From positions 1 to 30,415 of the forward strand of contig JAGGUU010000187.1 in NCBI GenBank assembly GCA_021158305.1: a stretch of 30,415 bases of DNA, in the 5' to 3' direction. Positions 1 to 7,572 of the stretch are shown piece by piece (the stretch's first letter is position 1; every line of letters starts with the position of its first letter). The stretch is from Candidatus Bathyarchaeota archaeon. Its GTDB lineage: Archaea; Thermoproteota; Bathyarchaeia; Bathyarchaeales; DTEX01. The notes beneath the pieces are model-generated. The model was not told the origin of the DNA, did no database searches, and saw only the letters and a list, made by a program, of their open reading frames with translations. The position numbers and the translations under genes were made by a program.

Positions 1-342
1 CAAATATTGACCTTCTCTATCTCGAACTGCAAAATATCTTATGTAGATCAATCTTTCATTTAGTTTAATCCAGAACTCAGCGGAGTCTCTTTTGCCTTTC
101 TTGAATGCTTCCAGAATCCTATTCACTGTGTGTATGCTTTTCTGCGGGTGGCACTGTTGTACTTTTCTTCCAATTACGGTCTTCGACCTCTTGAAGATTC
201 TACTTTGGGCTTTATTAAAGTATTTTACCGTATCATGTTTATCGACAAATGTCAGATCTACAGGTAAAGATTCAAGTAAAGCTTCAATCTCTTCCTTCAG
301 CAGAGATCCATTCTCAAATATCAATTCCTTCTTGTCTTCCAT
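1..342 (-). CDS. PAS domain protein of the DUF438-associated type, 3' end cut by window edge
   Basis: The reverse strand reads open from an ATG at 342 to the window edge (114 codons, no stop). The product starts MEDKKELIFENGS and continues into a PAS-like domain: a LPVDLTFVDKHDTVKYFNKA segment, then IGRKVQQCHPQKS and FWIKLNERLIYIRYFAVRD. This pattern is typical of the PAS domain found at the C-terminus of DUF438/hemerythrin-like proteins, usually a sensor binding a small ligand or cofactor. No DUF438 or hemerythrin part precedes it, so this is a stand-alone or N-terminal PAS protein. A GGAG-type ribosome binding site lies about 9 bases before the ATG; an in-frame ATG at 360 is the alternative. 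The family call rests on remembered motifs. The signal or ligand is unknown. Confidence 0.75.
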   Translation of the reverse strand, partial: MEDKKELIFENGSLLKEEIEALLESLPVDLTFVDKHDTVKYFNKAQSRIFKRSKTVIGRKVQQCHPQKSIHTVNRILEAFKKGKRDSAEFWIKLNERLIYIRYFAVRDREGQYL

Positions 343-395
343 ATTATTGACTCTCCTCATGCTGATTTTAGTCCTTAATCGTTAAAACATTTGTC

Positions 396-452
396 ATGCC
401 TGAGGATAAGCTCAAAATTGAGGTAGCAATTGATAAGGAGGCGTCTGCATGA
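396..452 (+). other. Very short open frame overlapping the next start (leader peptide or gene remnant)
   Basis: An ATG at 396 opens an 18-codon frame (product MPEDKLKIEVAIDKEASA) whose TGA overlaps the ATG at 449 as ATGA, the usual layout of translationally coupled genes. The ribosome binding site AAGGAGG of the downstream gene lies inside it. In the same frame, upstream of the ATG, a TAG occurs at 369-371. It may be the 3' tail of a decayed gene that once preceded the oxidoreductase pseudogene, since that gene is itself broken. No homology is claimed. Confidence 0.25.
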
Positions 453-1134
453 AGAAAGTTAGAATTGGTTTTATAGTGTGCGGCTTCCATTCAACAGAGA
501 ATCTATATCCATGTCTAAGATATGTCACGGACAGAGCCGATCTTGTATCTGTCTGCGATTTGGAAGAGGATCTCGTCAAAAGAGATGCGAAATGGTCTGA
601 TTTCGAGAGATGTATGCCGACATTGAATAGTTTCTAAAGCAATGGTCTCTTGATGCAGTCTTTATTGTGCAACCTCCTTCTATGCAAACTAGCTTAGGAA
701 CCAGCTGTCTCAAGTCGGTCTTCACGTTTTTGTTGAGAAGCCTCCGTCCATGAGTGTTGAAGAGACTAAAGTTTCTTGAGGTCTCTAAAAAGACAAGATG
801 TAATGTTATGGCTAGGTTTTATGAAGCGATCCGCATTAGTATATAGGCTCGCAAAGAAAGGTCATTCAAGACCCAGAATTCGGAAGACCGAATTCATACC
901 ATCATGAGATCTGCTAATGGCCCCATATGAAGCTGTATGAGGGATTCATCCCCCTTCAAGATGGAGTCAAAGTAGTATATAGGAGGTTGCCGTGGTGAAG
1001 TGGAACACTTCGTCGATTCCGTGATGAGAGGTGAAACTCCGAGTCCAAATATAGAGGACGGTCTTAAAGCTCTGCAGATTGCTGAATCAGTCTGGAAGAG
1101 TGTCCAAACTTTAAGCAAAGCGACACTTTTCTAA
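449..1134 (+). pseudogene. Gfo/Idh/MocA-family oxidoreductase, frameshifted pseudogene
   Basis: An ATG at 449, seven bases after a strong AAGGAGG, begins a dinucleotide-binding-type N-terminus (KKVRIGFIVCGFHSTENLYP, then a LVSVCDLEED strand). The frame stops at 637, but similarity continues in the other two frames: LKQWSLDAVFIVQPPS from about 631; GLHVFVEKPPSMSVEETK from about 717, with the family's EKP motif; FMKRSALVYRLAKK from about 815; and a C-terminal block with HFVDSVMRGETPSPNIEDG from about 1005, ending at TAA 1132-1134. At least three frame changes are needed and the middle is shortened, so the gene is dead. Intact relatives are NAD(P)-dependent sugar or inositol dehydrogenases of about 330-380 residues. 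It sits among sugar genes (PfkB kinase, alpha-mannosidase), suggesting a carbohydrate pathway being lost. Identification is from motifs only. Confidence 0.8.
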
Positions 1135-1160
1135 TATCTATTACCAGATCATCGGCATAG

Positions 1161-1185
1161 CTCAATTCATTCAGAATGAATTGAG
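1161..1185. terminator. Near-perfect 25-base palindrome between converging genes
   Basis: CTCAATTCATTC is followed by one base and then its exact reverse complement, GAATGAATTGAG, giving 12-base arms with a one-base centre. It lies between the 3' ends of the pseudogene (plus) and the PfkB kinase (minus), so a bidirectional terminator hairpin or a protein-binding site is the simplest reading. It lacks a long T-run on either side, which weakens the terminator idea. Confidence 0.45.
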
Positions 1186-1211
1186 AAAGATCTTCAGCTA
1201 GTTTTCGGGAG

Positions 1212-2177
1212 TTATGTCTCTCTGATGATTCTGGCCCTAGCCATGTATCTCAAATATCTCTCCATTTCCTTCCTATTCGGGCTTCCTCTCGTTTCAGGCT
1301 TCGTAGCCTTCAGGGCGCCGGCTAGGTTGGCTCTTTCTAATGATTCCACGTCATCTAGACCTTCGGCTTTAGACGCTGCGAAGGCTCCTAGAAAAGCATC
1401 TCCGCAGCCCACTGTATTCACTACTTTCAAGCCTATTTTCTTGAGGTTCACGGGTGGAACCGAGGCTACCATCTTCGGCCCAACCATTGCGCATCCTCTC
1501 TCCCCCAGCTTAACTATGAGTTTTATGTTCTGGTTTATTTCGTGTAATGTTTGCCACGCTTCAAATGGGTTTGTTTCTCCGGTTAGATTCTTAACTTCAA
1601 CCTCATTAACCACCAAATAATCTATGTTCTCTAGAATGGGCCTTAGCTTTTCGGCTCCAATCTTGCTTCTTACGCCAGCATCCCATATGACAGTTTTCCC
1701 ATGCATTCGGGCGAGTGAGGCGGCTGCTTTAAGCGTCTCGACGATCGGATCTATTAAAGTTATAATCGTGGCTTCCATCAGTAAATCGCGGATCCTTGGC
1801 TTCTTAAGGTCTTCGGGTAGTAAGTGCAGGTTCGCCCCGAAAAAAGTGTTTATGAAGTTTCTTCCTTCTCTATCGATCAGTATGTATGCTTGTCCGGATT
1901 CAACCTTATCCGAGAATTTTATCCCGGATACGTCAACGCCTTCTTTCCTCAAGATTCTTATTTGTCTCTCAGCTATTGGGTCTTTCCCCAAGCATCCTAT
2001 CAGGGCTACTTCTCCGGAGCCCAGAAGTCTAGCAATAGCAACGGCGACGTTTCCTCCTTTTCCTCCAGGGACGCGTGTGATATTCTCGACTGGAACCTCC
2101 TCGCCGATTTTGGGAAATCTCTCAACGAATAGATTTATGTCCCAGTTTATCGCTCCGAGAACAGATATCTTCACCAT
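1212..2177 (-). CDS. PfkB-family carbohydrate kinase (ribokinase-like)
   Basis: A 321-residue protein with the two PfkB family signatures. An N-terminal glycine-rich substrate motif PGGKGGNVA lies near residues 38-45. The C-terminal ATP/anion-hole motif reads NTVGCGDAF at about 254-262, where the usual form is DTxGAGDxF; the catalytic-base Asp (about D260) is present. The first Asp is replaced by Asn and the Ala by Cys, both conservative variants. Such kinases phosphorylate sugars or nucleosides (ribose, fructose 6-phosphate, adenosine and others); the exact substrate cannot be read here. Length is normal for the family. The ATG at 2177 is followed by GTG. A TATA-like element lies about 50 bases upstream. 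Neighbours are a dead sugar dehydrogenase and a sugar transporter candidate, consistent with sugar use. Confidence 0.9.
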   Translation of the reverse strand: MVKISVLGAINWDINLFVERFPKIGEEVPVENITRVPGGKGGNVAVAIARLLGSGEVALIGCLGKDPIAERQIRILRKEGVDVSGIKFSDKVESGQAYILIDREGRNFINTFFGANLHLLPEDLKKPRIRDLLMEATIITLIDPIVETLKAAASLARMHGKTVIWDAGVRSKIGAEKLRPILENIDYLVVNEVEVKNLTGETNPFEAWQTLHEINQNIKLIVKLGERGCAMVGPKMVASVPPVNLKKIGLKVVNTVGCGDAFLGAFAASKAEGLDDVESLERANLAGALKATKPETRGSPNRKEMERYLRYMARARIIRET

Positions 2178-2223
2178 GACAGTAGCACTTCCCTACTGAA
2201 GAATCGGCCACCGTGGATATTAG

Positions 2224-2236
2224 GATTTTTATATCC
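2224..2236 (-). promoter_or_regulatory. TATA box for the PfkB kinase gene
   Basis: On the minus strand this reads GATATAAAAATCC, a good archaeal TATA element. It would start transcription near 2200-2205, about 25 bases before the ATG at 2177. It overlaps a short GGATAT/ATATCC inverted repeat (2215-2220 and 2232-2237). Confidence 0.5.
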
Positions 2237-2657
2237 GACTTCACGATGTAAGCAGTATTGGCGCATTATACATAACGAGCTTCTTTAAATCGCTAATCAG
2301 AAGCCTAACTTAACTTTTAGCCTTAGTAATGGTTCATTTAATTGATAAATATGATATGAACTGACCCAATATCGTTAGGTGAAGCTTGATGGCTGCTTCA
2401 TAGAGGAAGAGTAATTATTCTTTCCAATAAAGCCTGAGCTGAGAAATCTTTTACCGGCGGGACATTGAGAGGAATATGGGTTCCCTTTGTGAGAATTTCC
2501 TAAATAGCCTCGCCGCTAAATTCATTTCTTATTCTAATGCTATAAGCCTTAGCGGTTAGCTCTTCAACCATAACTATTAAACTGTGCTGGAATAAAGGTC
2601 GCGCACGCTGCAAGCTTACGGATGATTGATGCTTCTTTTTAATATCTAGTCAAGGAG
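2237..2657. other. Gene-free stretch between kinase and transporter
   Basis: About 420 bases with no intact gene. The only coding-like trace is the minus-strand stretch listed separately at 2398-2571. The rest is AT-rich with no hairpin, repeat or RNA gene that I can recognise. The 3' end should hold the promoter of the transporter, but no clear TATA element stands out. Confidence 0.5.
2398..2571 (-). pseudogene. Possible gene remnant with an internal stop
   Basis: On the minus strand a frame of 58 codons runs from ATG 2571 (product begins MVEELTAKAYSIRIRNEF) to a TGA ending at 2398, with one in-frame TAG after 23 residues. The text after the stop (EILTKGTHIPLNVPPVKDFS) is still protein-like. 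The frame is also open upstream of the ATG, giving SLIVMVEEL. It may be a fragment of a lost gene; the family is not recognised. A chance open stretch cannot be excluded. Confidence 0.25.
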
Positions 2658-3677
2658 ATGACGAAAGGATTCTTTATGCTTTTTCTTCTTTATTATTTGA
2701 ACTTGATGGCTACGATATTTTTTTATGAAAGAAATCTCCAAAAGGGGAAATATCTCGGGAACAAATATCGGTATGAGTTGACGGATATGCTTATGGATGT
2801 TGAACGCAAAGGCACATTATCTGTGCTTACTGCCATGTTTTTGGCTGGCTTAAATGTATATTTGCTGAAGATCGGCACGATTTATATCCCTCAAATACCG
2901 TTTGTATCGGTTGTTCTCACCTTAGCTGGCTTAATATTGCTCGTCATAAGTGTTTTTTCGAAAAGAGAGCTTTTGCTACTTCAAGGAAGAACCTATTTTT
3001 TCAAGCTTATATGGGTGGGCGTTGTGGGCACATCAATTCCGGTTGTAATGGTTACGTACGGCGTAAGCCTATCTATGATCAGCAACAGCTTCCTATTACA
3101 GACAGAATGCATTTATAGCATGTTTCTGAGCTACATATTTTTGAGGGAGCGAATCACTAAAAGACAGATCTTTCTAACCATCCTGTCATTTATAGGGATT
3201 ACATTGATATTGACGAATGGGGTTGTAAGAAGTATCAATATTGGGGATGTCTTATTCTTAATAGCTCCCTTATTCTACCAGCTTGGTCATGTGGTTGCGA
3301 AAGGCGTTTTAAAAAAGGCTGATGCTATTATAGTCGTTACATACCGGTTTCTCATAGCTGGATTGATGTTACTTCCCGTTTCTATGGTCTTGGGATTGAA
3401 TCCTCTGTCTGAGTTCTCAAGGCATTCCGAAGCGATTTTGATAGCATTTTATGCTAGTCTTAGATACTCCTTCGGGAACTACCTGTGGTATTACGGAGTA
3501 AAATGCATAAACCTTTCAAAGGCTACCTCAATACTGATCGCGTATCCGATGATCTCGGCGATTTTGGGAGTATTCATAATCGGTGAAGCGTTATCAGCCG
3601 TAAAAATCATCGGCATTTCACTTGTCTTCTTCAGTACGCTTGAGCTGAGCCGAATTCGAAGCGTTTTAAGAGAGTAA
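2658..3677 (+). CDS. DMT superfamily (EamA-type) transporter
   Basis: A very hydrophobic 339-residue protein with about ten membrane segments in two similar halves. The first half runs from SVLTAMFLAGLNVYLLKIG to FLTILSFIGITLILTNGV, the second from NIGDVLFLIAPLFYQLGHVV to KIIGISLVFFSTLELS. The end-of-repeat pattern (SFLLQTECIYSMFLSYIFLRERITKRQ and AYPMISAILGVFIIGEALSAVK) is typical of EamA drug/metabolite transporters. Substrate unknown. There are about 50 extra residues at the N-terminus with one further hydrophobic segment, so the true start is uncertain: AAGGAG abuts the ATG at 2658 with no spacer, while the ATG at 2676 has AAAGGA at suitable spacing. It converges on the alpha-mannosidase gene, so it is not in its operon. 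Confidence 0.8.
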   Translation: MTKGFFMLFLLYYLNLMATIFFYERNLQKGKYLGNKYRYELTDMLMDVERKGTLSVLTAMFLAGLNVYLLKIGTIYIPQIPFVSVVLTLAGLILLVISVFSKRELLLLQGRTYFFKLIWVGVVGTSIPVVMVTYGVSLSMISNSFLLQTECIYSMFLSYIFLRERITKRQIFLTILSFIGITLILTNGVVRSINIGDVLFLIAPLFYQLGHVVAKGVLKKADAIIVVTYRFLIAGLMLLPVSMVLGLNPLSEFSRHSEAILIAFYASLRYSFGNYLWYYGVKCINLSKATSILIAYPMISAILGVFIIGEALSAVKIIGISLVFFSTLELSRIRSVLRE

Positions 3678-3800
3678 AATTCTCTTTTCCCACCCATGTT
3701 TTTCTTTAATAAAGACAAGAAATATATTGGGCAAGAATAAGACGTGAATCTTCCCATATACTATATGTCATTAATGGAAGAAGACGAGGGATAATATAAA

Positions 3801-6368
3801 TTACTGCACCAACTTTATCGTTTTTATCTCATATTTAGATACTGGTATTCTTATCTTCTCTCCAGATAACCGTATTCTGGAAATTGGTTTTTCTATGAGA
3901 TTTGTTTCCACAGCCTCTCTGAAAAGCTCATCTATCCGAATCACTACCTCCGCTTCTTTACCGGATATCTCATAGAATCTGAGTACTAATCCATCAGAGT
4001 CCTCAGCTTTCTTCATTACTGTTAAAATAACGTTGTTAGGCTCGATTGAAATGAAAGAGTGTCTCTTAGGTAAGTCTCCGTTGTGGTTGGGCTCTACAAC
4101 TGGTATAAGCGGATAATTGAATTCGTAGGCTCTTCTAACAGTTAAGGCTTCTCTAAAGTCGGAGATGTGAGGATACAATGCATAGGAGATTTCATGAATT
4201 CCTTGATCAGTTAAGAGCTTAGTCTCAGCGGGATTTACTGGTAATCCGAAATGTGCACGCATCTCCACGGGATATTTTGCACTTCTCAGAAGTGTCATTC
4301 TGATAACATCATTTACTACGTCAAATCCGTACTTACAGTCGTTTAGCAAACTAACTCCGTAACTGCCATCATCATCTGTATGATCTATCCATTTTTGCCC
4401 CGGAACCTCATATTTCGCTCTTTCGGCCAAAGTGGCATCTGGCGAGAAGGGATTTCTACGAATTATGAAGCCGTATGGAATCTCATATGCTGTGTAATCG
4501 CTGTGAACATTTAGTGGAAAAGATACTTTTGCAAGTCTATGCTCAGCATGCCAGTCTACATGTAATTTGAAAATTACCATTGGAATTTTGTGATATAATG
4601 TAATTTCCTGAATAAATGTGGAGTCGGGTCTTTTCTCTTGAACATATTTATACTTAACTGAAACTGAGACCTTAACTGGCCCTTTCTCAGATACCTTTAC
4701 TTCTTCAGGATTCCTCAGTTCAACATACTTGACTCCTTCAGGTTGTTGGTAAATATATATTTCCCAAGCATCAAACTTCTCAGCATCCATTGGCAGAACT
4801 ACGCTACTCCTTCCACCTACTGGATAGTCATTGTAGATTTGTATTATATTGCCGTAACCTTTCAGAACTTCCTTGCCGCATCTCTTATCGTATATGCTTT
4901 TAACCAAGCCCGTTTGTTTATCAACCTTAACAGTAAAGAATTCATTCTCTAGCTTTATCTCTTCCTTATCCTCTTCAACAGATACTTCTGTGCGAATTTT
5001 TTTCCTCTTTCCGCATCCTTTCTTCGCTTTGTATTCCCTATAACCTATCGAAGGAACATCCTCCGCCACAAAGATTATTTTCTTATCTCTTTCTAATAGC
5101 TGAGAGGGAATAAGCCGTCCATCTTCATCATAGATCTCAACATGCCCTTCTAGGTCATCTACCGCTATCTGAACAATATCCGTCCTCCTCCACGAAAGAG
5201 GATTAAAGACTAAGATTGACCTGCCATCTCCGGAAGTATCGATTCTAGACGCTATCACTCTCAAAGATTCTGAGATTATAGAGTTAACGGTTTTAAATAT
5301 GAAGTTGAATGATTTCTCTGCATCTTTATATACTTCAGGTATTGATGATCCGGGAAGGACATCGTGAAATTGATTCAGCAACAGTTTTTTCCAAGATTCT
5401 TCTAGACTACTTTTCGGGTACTCATAGCCATATTTCTCGGCTATCGAGGAGAATTTCTCAGCTGTTTCAAGAAGACATTCTGCTTTTCTATTATTCTTCT
5501 TAACTTTAGCTTGAGTCGTATATGTTCCTCTGTGATATTGAAGATACAGTTCGTCATTTATTTCAGGAATCTTTCCATGCGTCTTTTCAACTAAAACCCT
5601 AAAATATTCTTCAGCAGTTGAGAATTTTCCCTTAAGCCCATTTTTACCTCTAATGAATTCGAGGGCTCTTTTAATCATGTCTTCAGAGACGCCGCCTCCA
5701 TGATCCCCTATTCCGAAGAGAACTAAGAGATCATTCAATCCTTGACGGTGACTCAGCATCTTTATCTGCCAAGCTATTCTCTCCTCAGTTACCGGTTCAC
5801 TGTAAGTTCCAACCGTCTGATGTGCTATTATCGATGAACCGTCCGGAGCGATCCACTTGAAGAAGTAATATGGAAATAATGTAGTATCATTCCAATTCAT
5901 CTTCTGCGTTAAGAAAAACTCCATTCCAGATTTTTTCATTATCTGAGGTAGCGTCCACGCGTATCCGAAGGAATCAGGCATCCATGCAACCTTAACATCA
6001 ACGCCGAGTTTCTCTTCAAAATATCTCTTTCCATAGAGAAATTGCCTAACGAATGATTCTCCGGAGGGCATATTCCCATCACACTCAACCCATGTTCCGC
6101 CGACAACTTCCCATCGACCTTCTTTAACCATCTTTTTAACCTTCTCAAAAATCTCCGGGTACTTTTCCTCAAGCCATCTATAATATTGCGCACTACTCTG
6201 ACAATAAATGAACTGAGGATACTTCTCCATTAGTGCAAGTATCTTTTCACATGTTCCACGAAAAACTTCAATGGTCTCGCTGAACGACCATAGCCAAGCA
6301 GCGTCGATATGACTATGTCCCAGAAAATAGCATGTCCAAATAGTCTCTTTCAAGGCATCATCCTCCAT
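3801..6368 (-). CDS. Alpha-mannosidase, glycoside hydrolase family 38
   Basis: The protein begins almost directly with the GH38 catalytic domain: zinc-site motif GHSHIDAAWLW (about residues 17-27), a WMPDSFGYAWTLPQI block whose Asp (about D132) is the expected nucleophile, and GIGDHGGG (about 219-226) with a further zinc-ligand His. LLLNQFHDVLPGSSIPEVY marks the three-helix middle domain, followed by beta-rich C-terminal domains. GH38 enzymes are retaining alpha-mannosidases that trim mannose from glycans. There is no signal peptide, so it probably acts in the cytoplasm on imported or recycled oligosaccharides. It lacks the N-terminal domain of the roughly 1000-residue forms. The ATG at 6368 has its GGAGG inside the first codons; a TTG at 6353 sits eight bases after that GGAGG and is a better start, removing five residues. 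Confidence 0.93.
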   Translation of the reverse strand: MEDDALKETIWTCYFLGHSHIDAAWLWSFSETIEVFRGTCEKILALMEKYPQFIYCQSSAQYYRWLEEKYPEIFEKVKKMVKEGRWEVVGGTWVECDGNMPSGESFVRQFLYGKRYFEEKLGVDVKVAWMPDSFGYAWTLPQIMKKSGMEFFLTQKMNWNDTTLFPYYFFKWIAPDGSSIIAHQTVGTYSEPVTEERIAWQIKMLSHRQGLNDLLVLFGIGDHGGGVSEDMIKRALEFIRGKNGLKGKFSTAEEYFRVLVEKTHGKIPEINDELYLQYHRGTYTTQAKVKKNNRKAECLLETAEKFSSIAEKYGYEYPKSSLEESWKKLLLNQFHDVLPGSSIPEVYKDAEKSFNFIFKTVNSIISESLRVIASRIDTSGDGRSILVFNPLSWRRTDIVQIAVDDLEGHVEIYDEDGRLIPSQLLERDKKIIFVAEDVPSIGYREYKAKKGCGKRKKIRTEVSVEEDKEEIKLENEFFTVKVDKQTGLVKSIYDKRCGKEVLKGYGNIIQIYNDYPVGGRSSVVLPMDAEKFDAWEIYIYQQPEGVKYVELRNPEEVKVSEKGPVKVSVSVKYKYVQEKRPDSTFIQEITLYHKIPMVIFKLHVDWHAEHRLAKVSFPLNVHSDYTAYEIPYGFIIRRNPFSPDATLAERAKYEVPGQKWIDHTDDDGSYGVSLLNDCKYGFDVVNDVIRMTLLRSAKYPVEMRAHFGLPVNPAETKLLTDQGIHEISYALYPHISDFREALTVRRAYEFNYPLIPVVEPNHNGDLPKRHSFISIEPNNVILTVMKKAEDSDGLVLRFYEISGKEAEVVIRIDELFREAVETNLIEKPISRIRLSGEKIRIPVSKYEIKTIKLVQ

Positions 6369-6388
6369 ACAAAAATGTTTTAGCTGCT

Positions 6389-6401
6389 AAAATATATTTT
6401 T
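6389..6401 (-). promoter_or_regulatory. TATA-like element of the alpha-mannosidase gene
   Basis: The minus strand reads AAAAATATATTTT here. Transcription would begin near 6370. That would give a nearly leaderless message if ATG 6368 were used, or a short leader carrying GGAGG (6362-6366) if TTG 6353 is used. Confidence 0.4.
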
Positions 6402-6742
6402 AATTTGAAAACTTATTTTCTATTCTTTCAGAACCGAGTAATTAAATCCCTATAGTGCTTTTATGATAAAAAGATTCTCTAATTGCTTCAATACTCATCC
6501 GACATAAATGGTTTCTACTGAGCGACGCGGCGAACTCCACCTTCCATTTGGGGCTATTGGATCGATTCGGCCATCTGAATCTCTTAGGAGTCTATGAATA
6601 TCTCATTCTGCCATCTGCTTAGGGATTTATTCTCTCTTATCATAAGAACACAAAAAAAGAAAGAATGGGTTCTAATAGATGATTAATGATCTATCGTAGA
6701 AATGCTAGGGATGCCCTAATTATAGGTCTAAGGAAGCGATGG
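6402..6742. other. Gene-free stretch between mannosidase and epimerase genes
   Basis: About 340 bases upstream of the mannosidase and downstream of the epimerase-like gene. Both strands are broken by stops. The short open stretches resemble nothing I know, and no RNA gene, repeat or strong hairpin is visible. An A-rich run near 6651-6666 may help termination of the epimerase transcript. Confidence 0.4.
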
Positions 6743-7204
6743 TTAATCTTCAATTTCCTCTTCTAGCTCTATTATTGCTCCTAGAGTACTTTCTGGATCT
6801 AGGAAGGTGAATTTCAGAGGCTTACCTCTCTCGCTGGTTCCACGGCAAACCTTGTCGAATAGTGGGGTGGTTTCGCCTACGTTAGTTACACTCCATAATT
6901 TGACGCCTTTGCTCTTAAGCTCATCTACACATTCTTCTATGTTATCAACAGCTATGACGAAGTGATGTAGACCTTCTCCTTTCTCTTCAATAAACTTAGC
7001 TAGGTATGATGTGGGATCTGTGGGAGCCATTACCTCTAGGAATGTATCGCCTATAGGTAGGAACGTAAATAGCAGTTTCTCATCCTTGGATTCATATACT
7101 TTGCCGTTCAAAGGCTCTAAACCGAATACGTCCTTGAAGTACTTGAGCGCTTTATCTAGGTCTCTAACCGCTATGGCTACATGAGCTATTTTTTTGAGCT
7201 TCAT
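6743..7204 (-). CDS. mce: Methylmalonyl-CoA epimerase-like VOC protein
   Basis: A 153-residue protein of the vicinal-oxygen-chelate fold with two beta-alpha-beta-beta-beta halves. The N-terminal KIAHVAIAVRDLDKALKYF, the central GEGLHHFVIAVDNIEECV and the C-terminal GAIIELEE match methylmalonyl-CoA epimerase, which interconverts (2R)- and (2S)-methylmalonyl-CoA. Expected metal ligands are H8, E57, a His of the HH pair at 80-81, and the Glu of the C-terminal IELEE. One stretch differs from the usual enzyme: between VTNVGETTPLF and KFTFLDPES there are several extra residues, where typical epimerases have a short GAHG loop before the FLHP strand. A related VOC enzyme is therefore possible. No mutase or carboxylase genes adjoin it. 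The ATG at 7204 follows a TATA element by about 30 bases, so the message is nearly leaderless. Confidence 0.8.
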   Translation of the reverse strand: MKLKKIAHVAIAVRDLDKALKYFKDVFGLEPLNGKVYESKDEKLLFTFLPIGDTFLEVMAPTDPTSYLAKFIEEKGEGLHHFVIAVDNIEECVDELKSKGVKLWSVTNVGETTPLFDKVCRGTSERGKPLKFTFLDPESTLGAIIELEEEIED

Positions 7205-7228
7205 GGTATTTTGAAATTTTTAATAATA

Positions 7229-7240
7229 CTATATAATTTT
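7229..7240 (-). promoter_or_regulatory. TATA box of the epimerase-like gene
   Basis: The minus strand reads AAAATTATATAG. Its position relative to the ATG at 7204 implies a leaderless or nearly leaderless transcript. Confidence 0.5.
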
Positions 7241-7572
7241 TTTTGGAAAATATTTATCGTAACCCTTGATCATGGCAGTGTACTTCACAGTGATCGATCG
7301 ATGGAGGAAAAGCAACTGATCAGAAGTGCTTAAAATGTTTTAAGAAAGTAATTCTGCTGTGAAGATTCATTCTCTGGAGAATCCCAAAGATATGATTTGA
7401 TTAGGTATTCGGTAATCTTTTTAATCCGTCGCATTATGGAGATATGAAAAGCTAAATCTTCTGAGATATGAAGGCGAGGTCTCGTTAGAAGGAAATGGAA
7501 CGTTTTGAAATGTTTTTCCCGCAGTATTCCTTATCTCCGTCTTTCTGAATATTCTTACATGGTGATTTAACA
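7241..7572. other. Divergent intergenic region
   Basis: About 330 bases between two divergent genes. I see no coding remnant or RNA gene. A CTTTTTAATCC stretch near 7417 is a weak TATA candidate for the secreted-protein gene. Immediately before that gene, GGTGAT (7561-7566) serves as the ribosome binding site. Confidence 0.4.

Noticed and set aside
92..385. Plus-strand open frame of 97 codons
   Set aside because: It lies opposite the PAS-domain gene, which has recognisable motifs on the minus strand; the plus-strand product is a low-complexity shadow.
1225..2199. Long plus-strand open frames across the kinase region
   Set aside because: They are antisense to the PfkB kinase, whose motifs are clear; the products are Ser/Pro/Phe-rich with no domain pattern.
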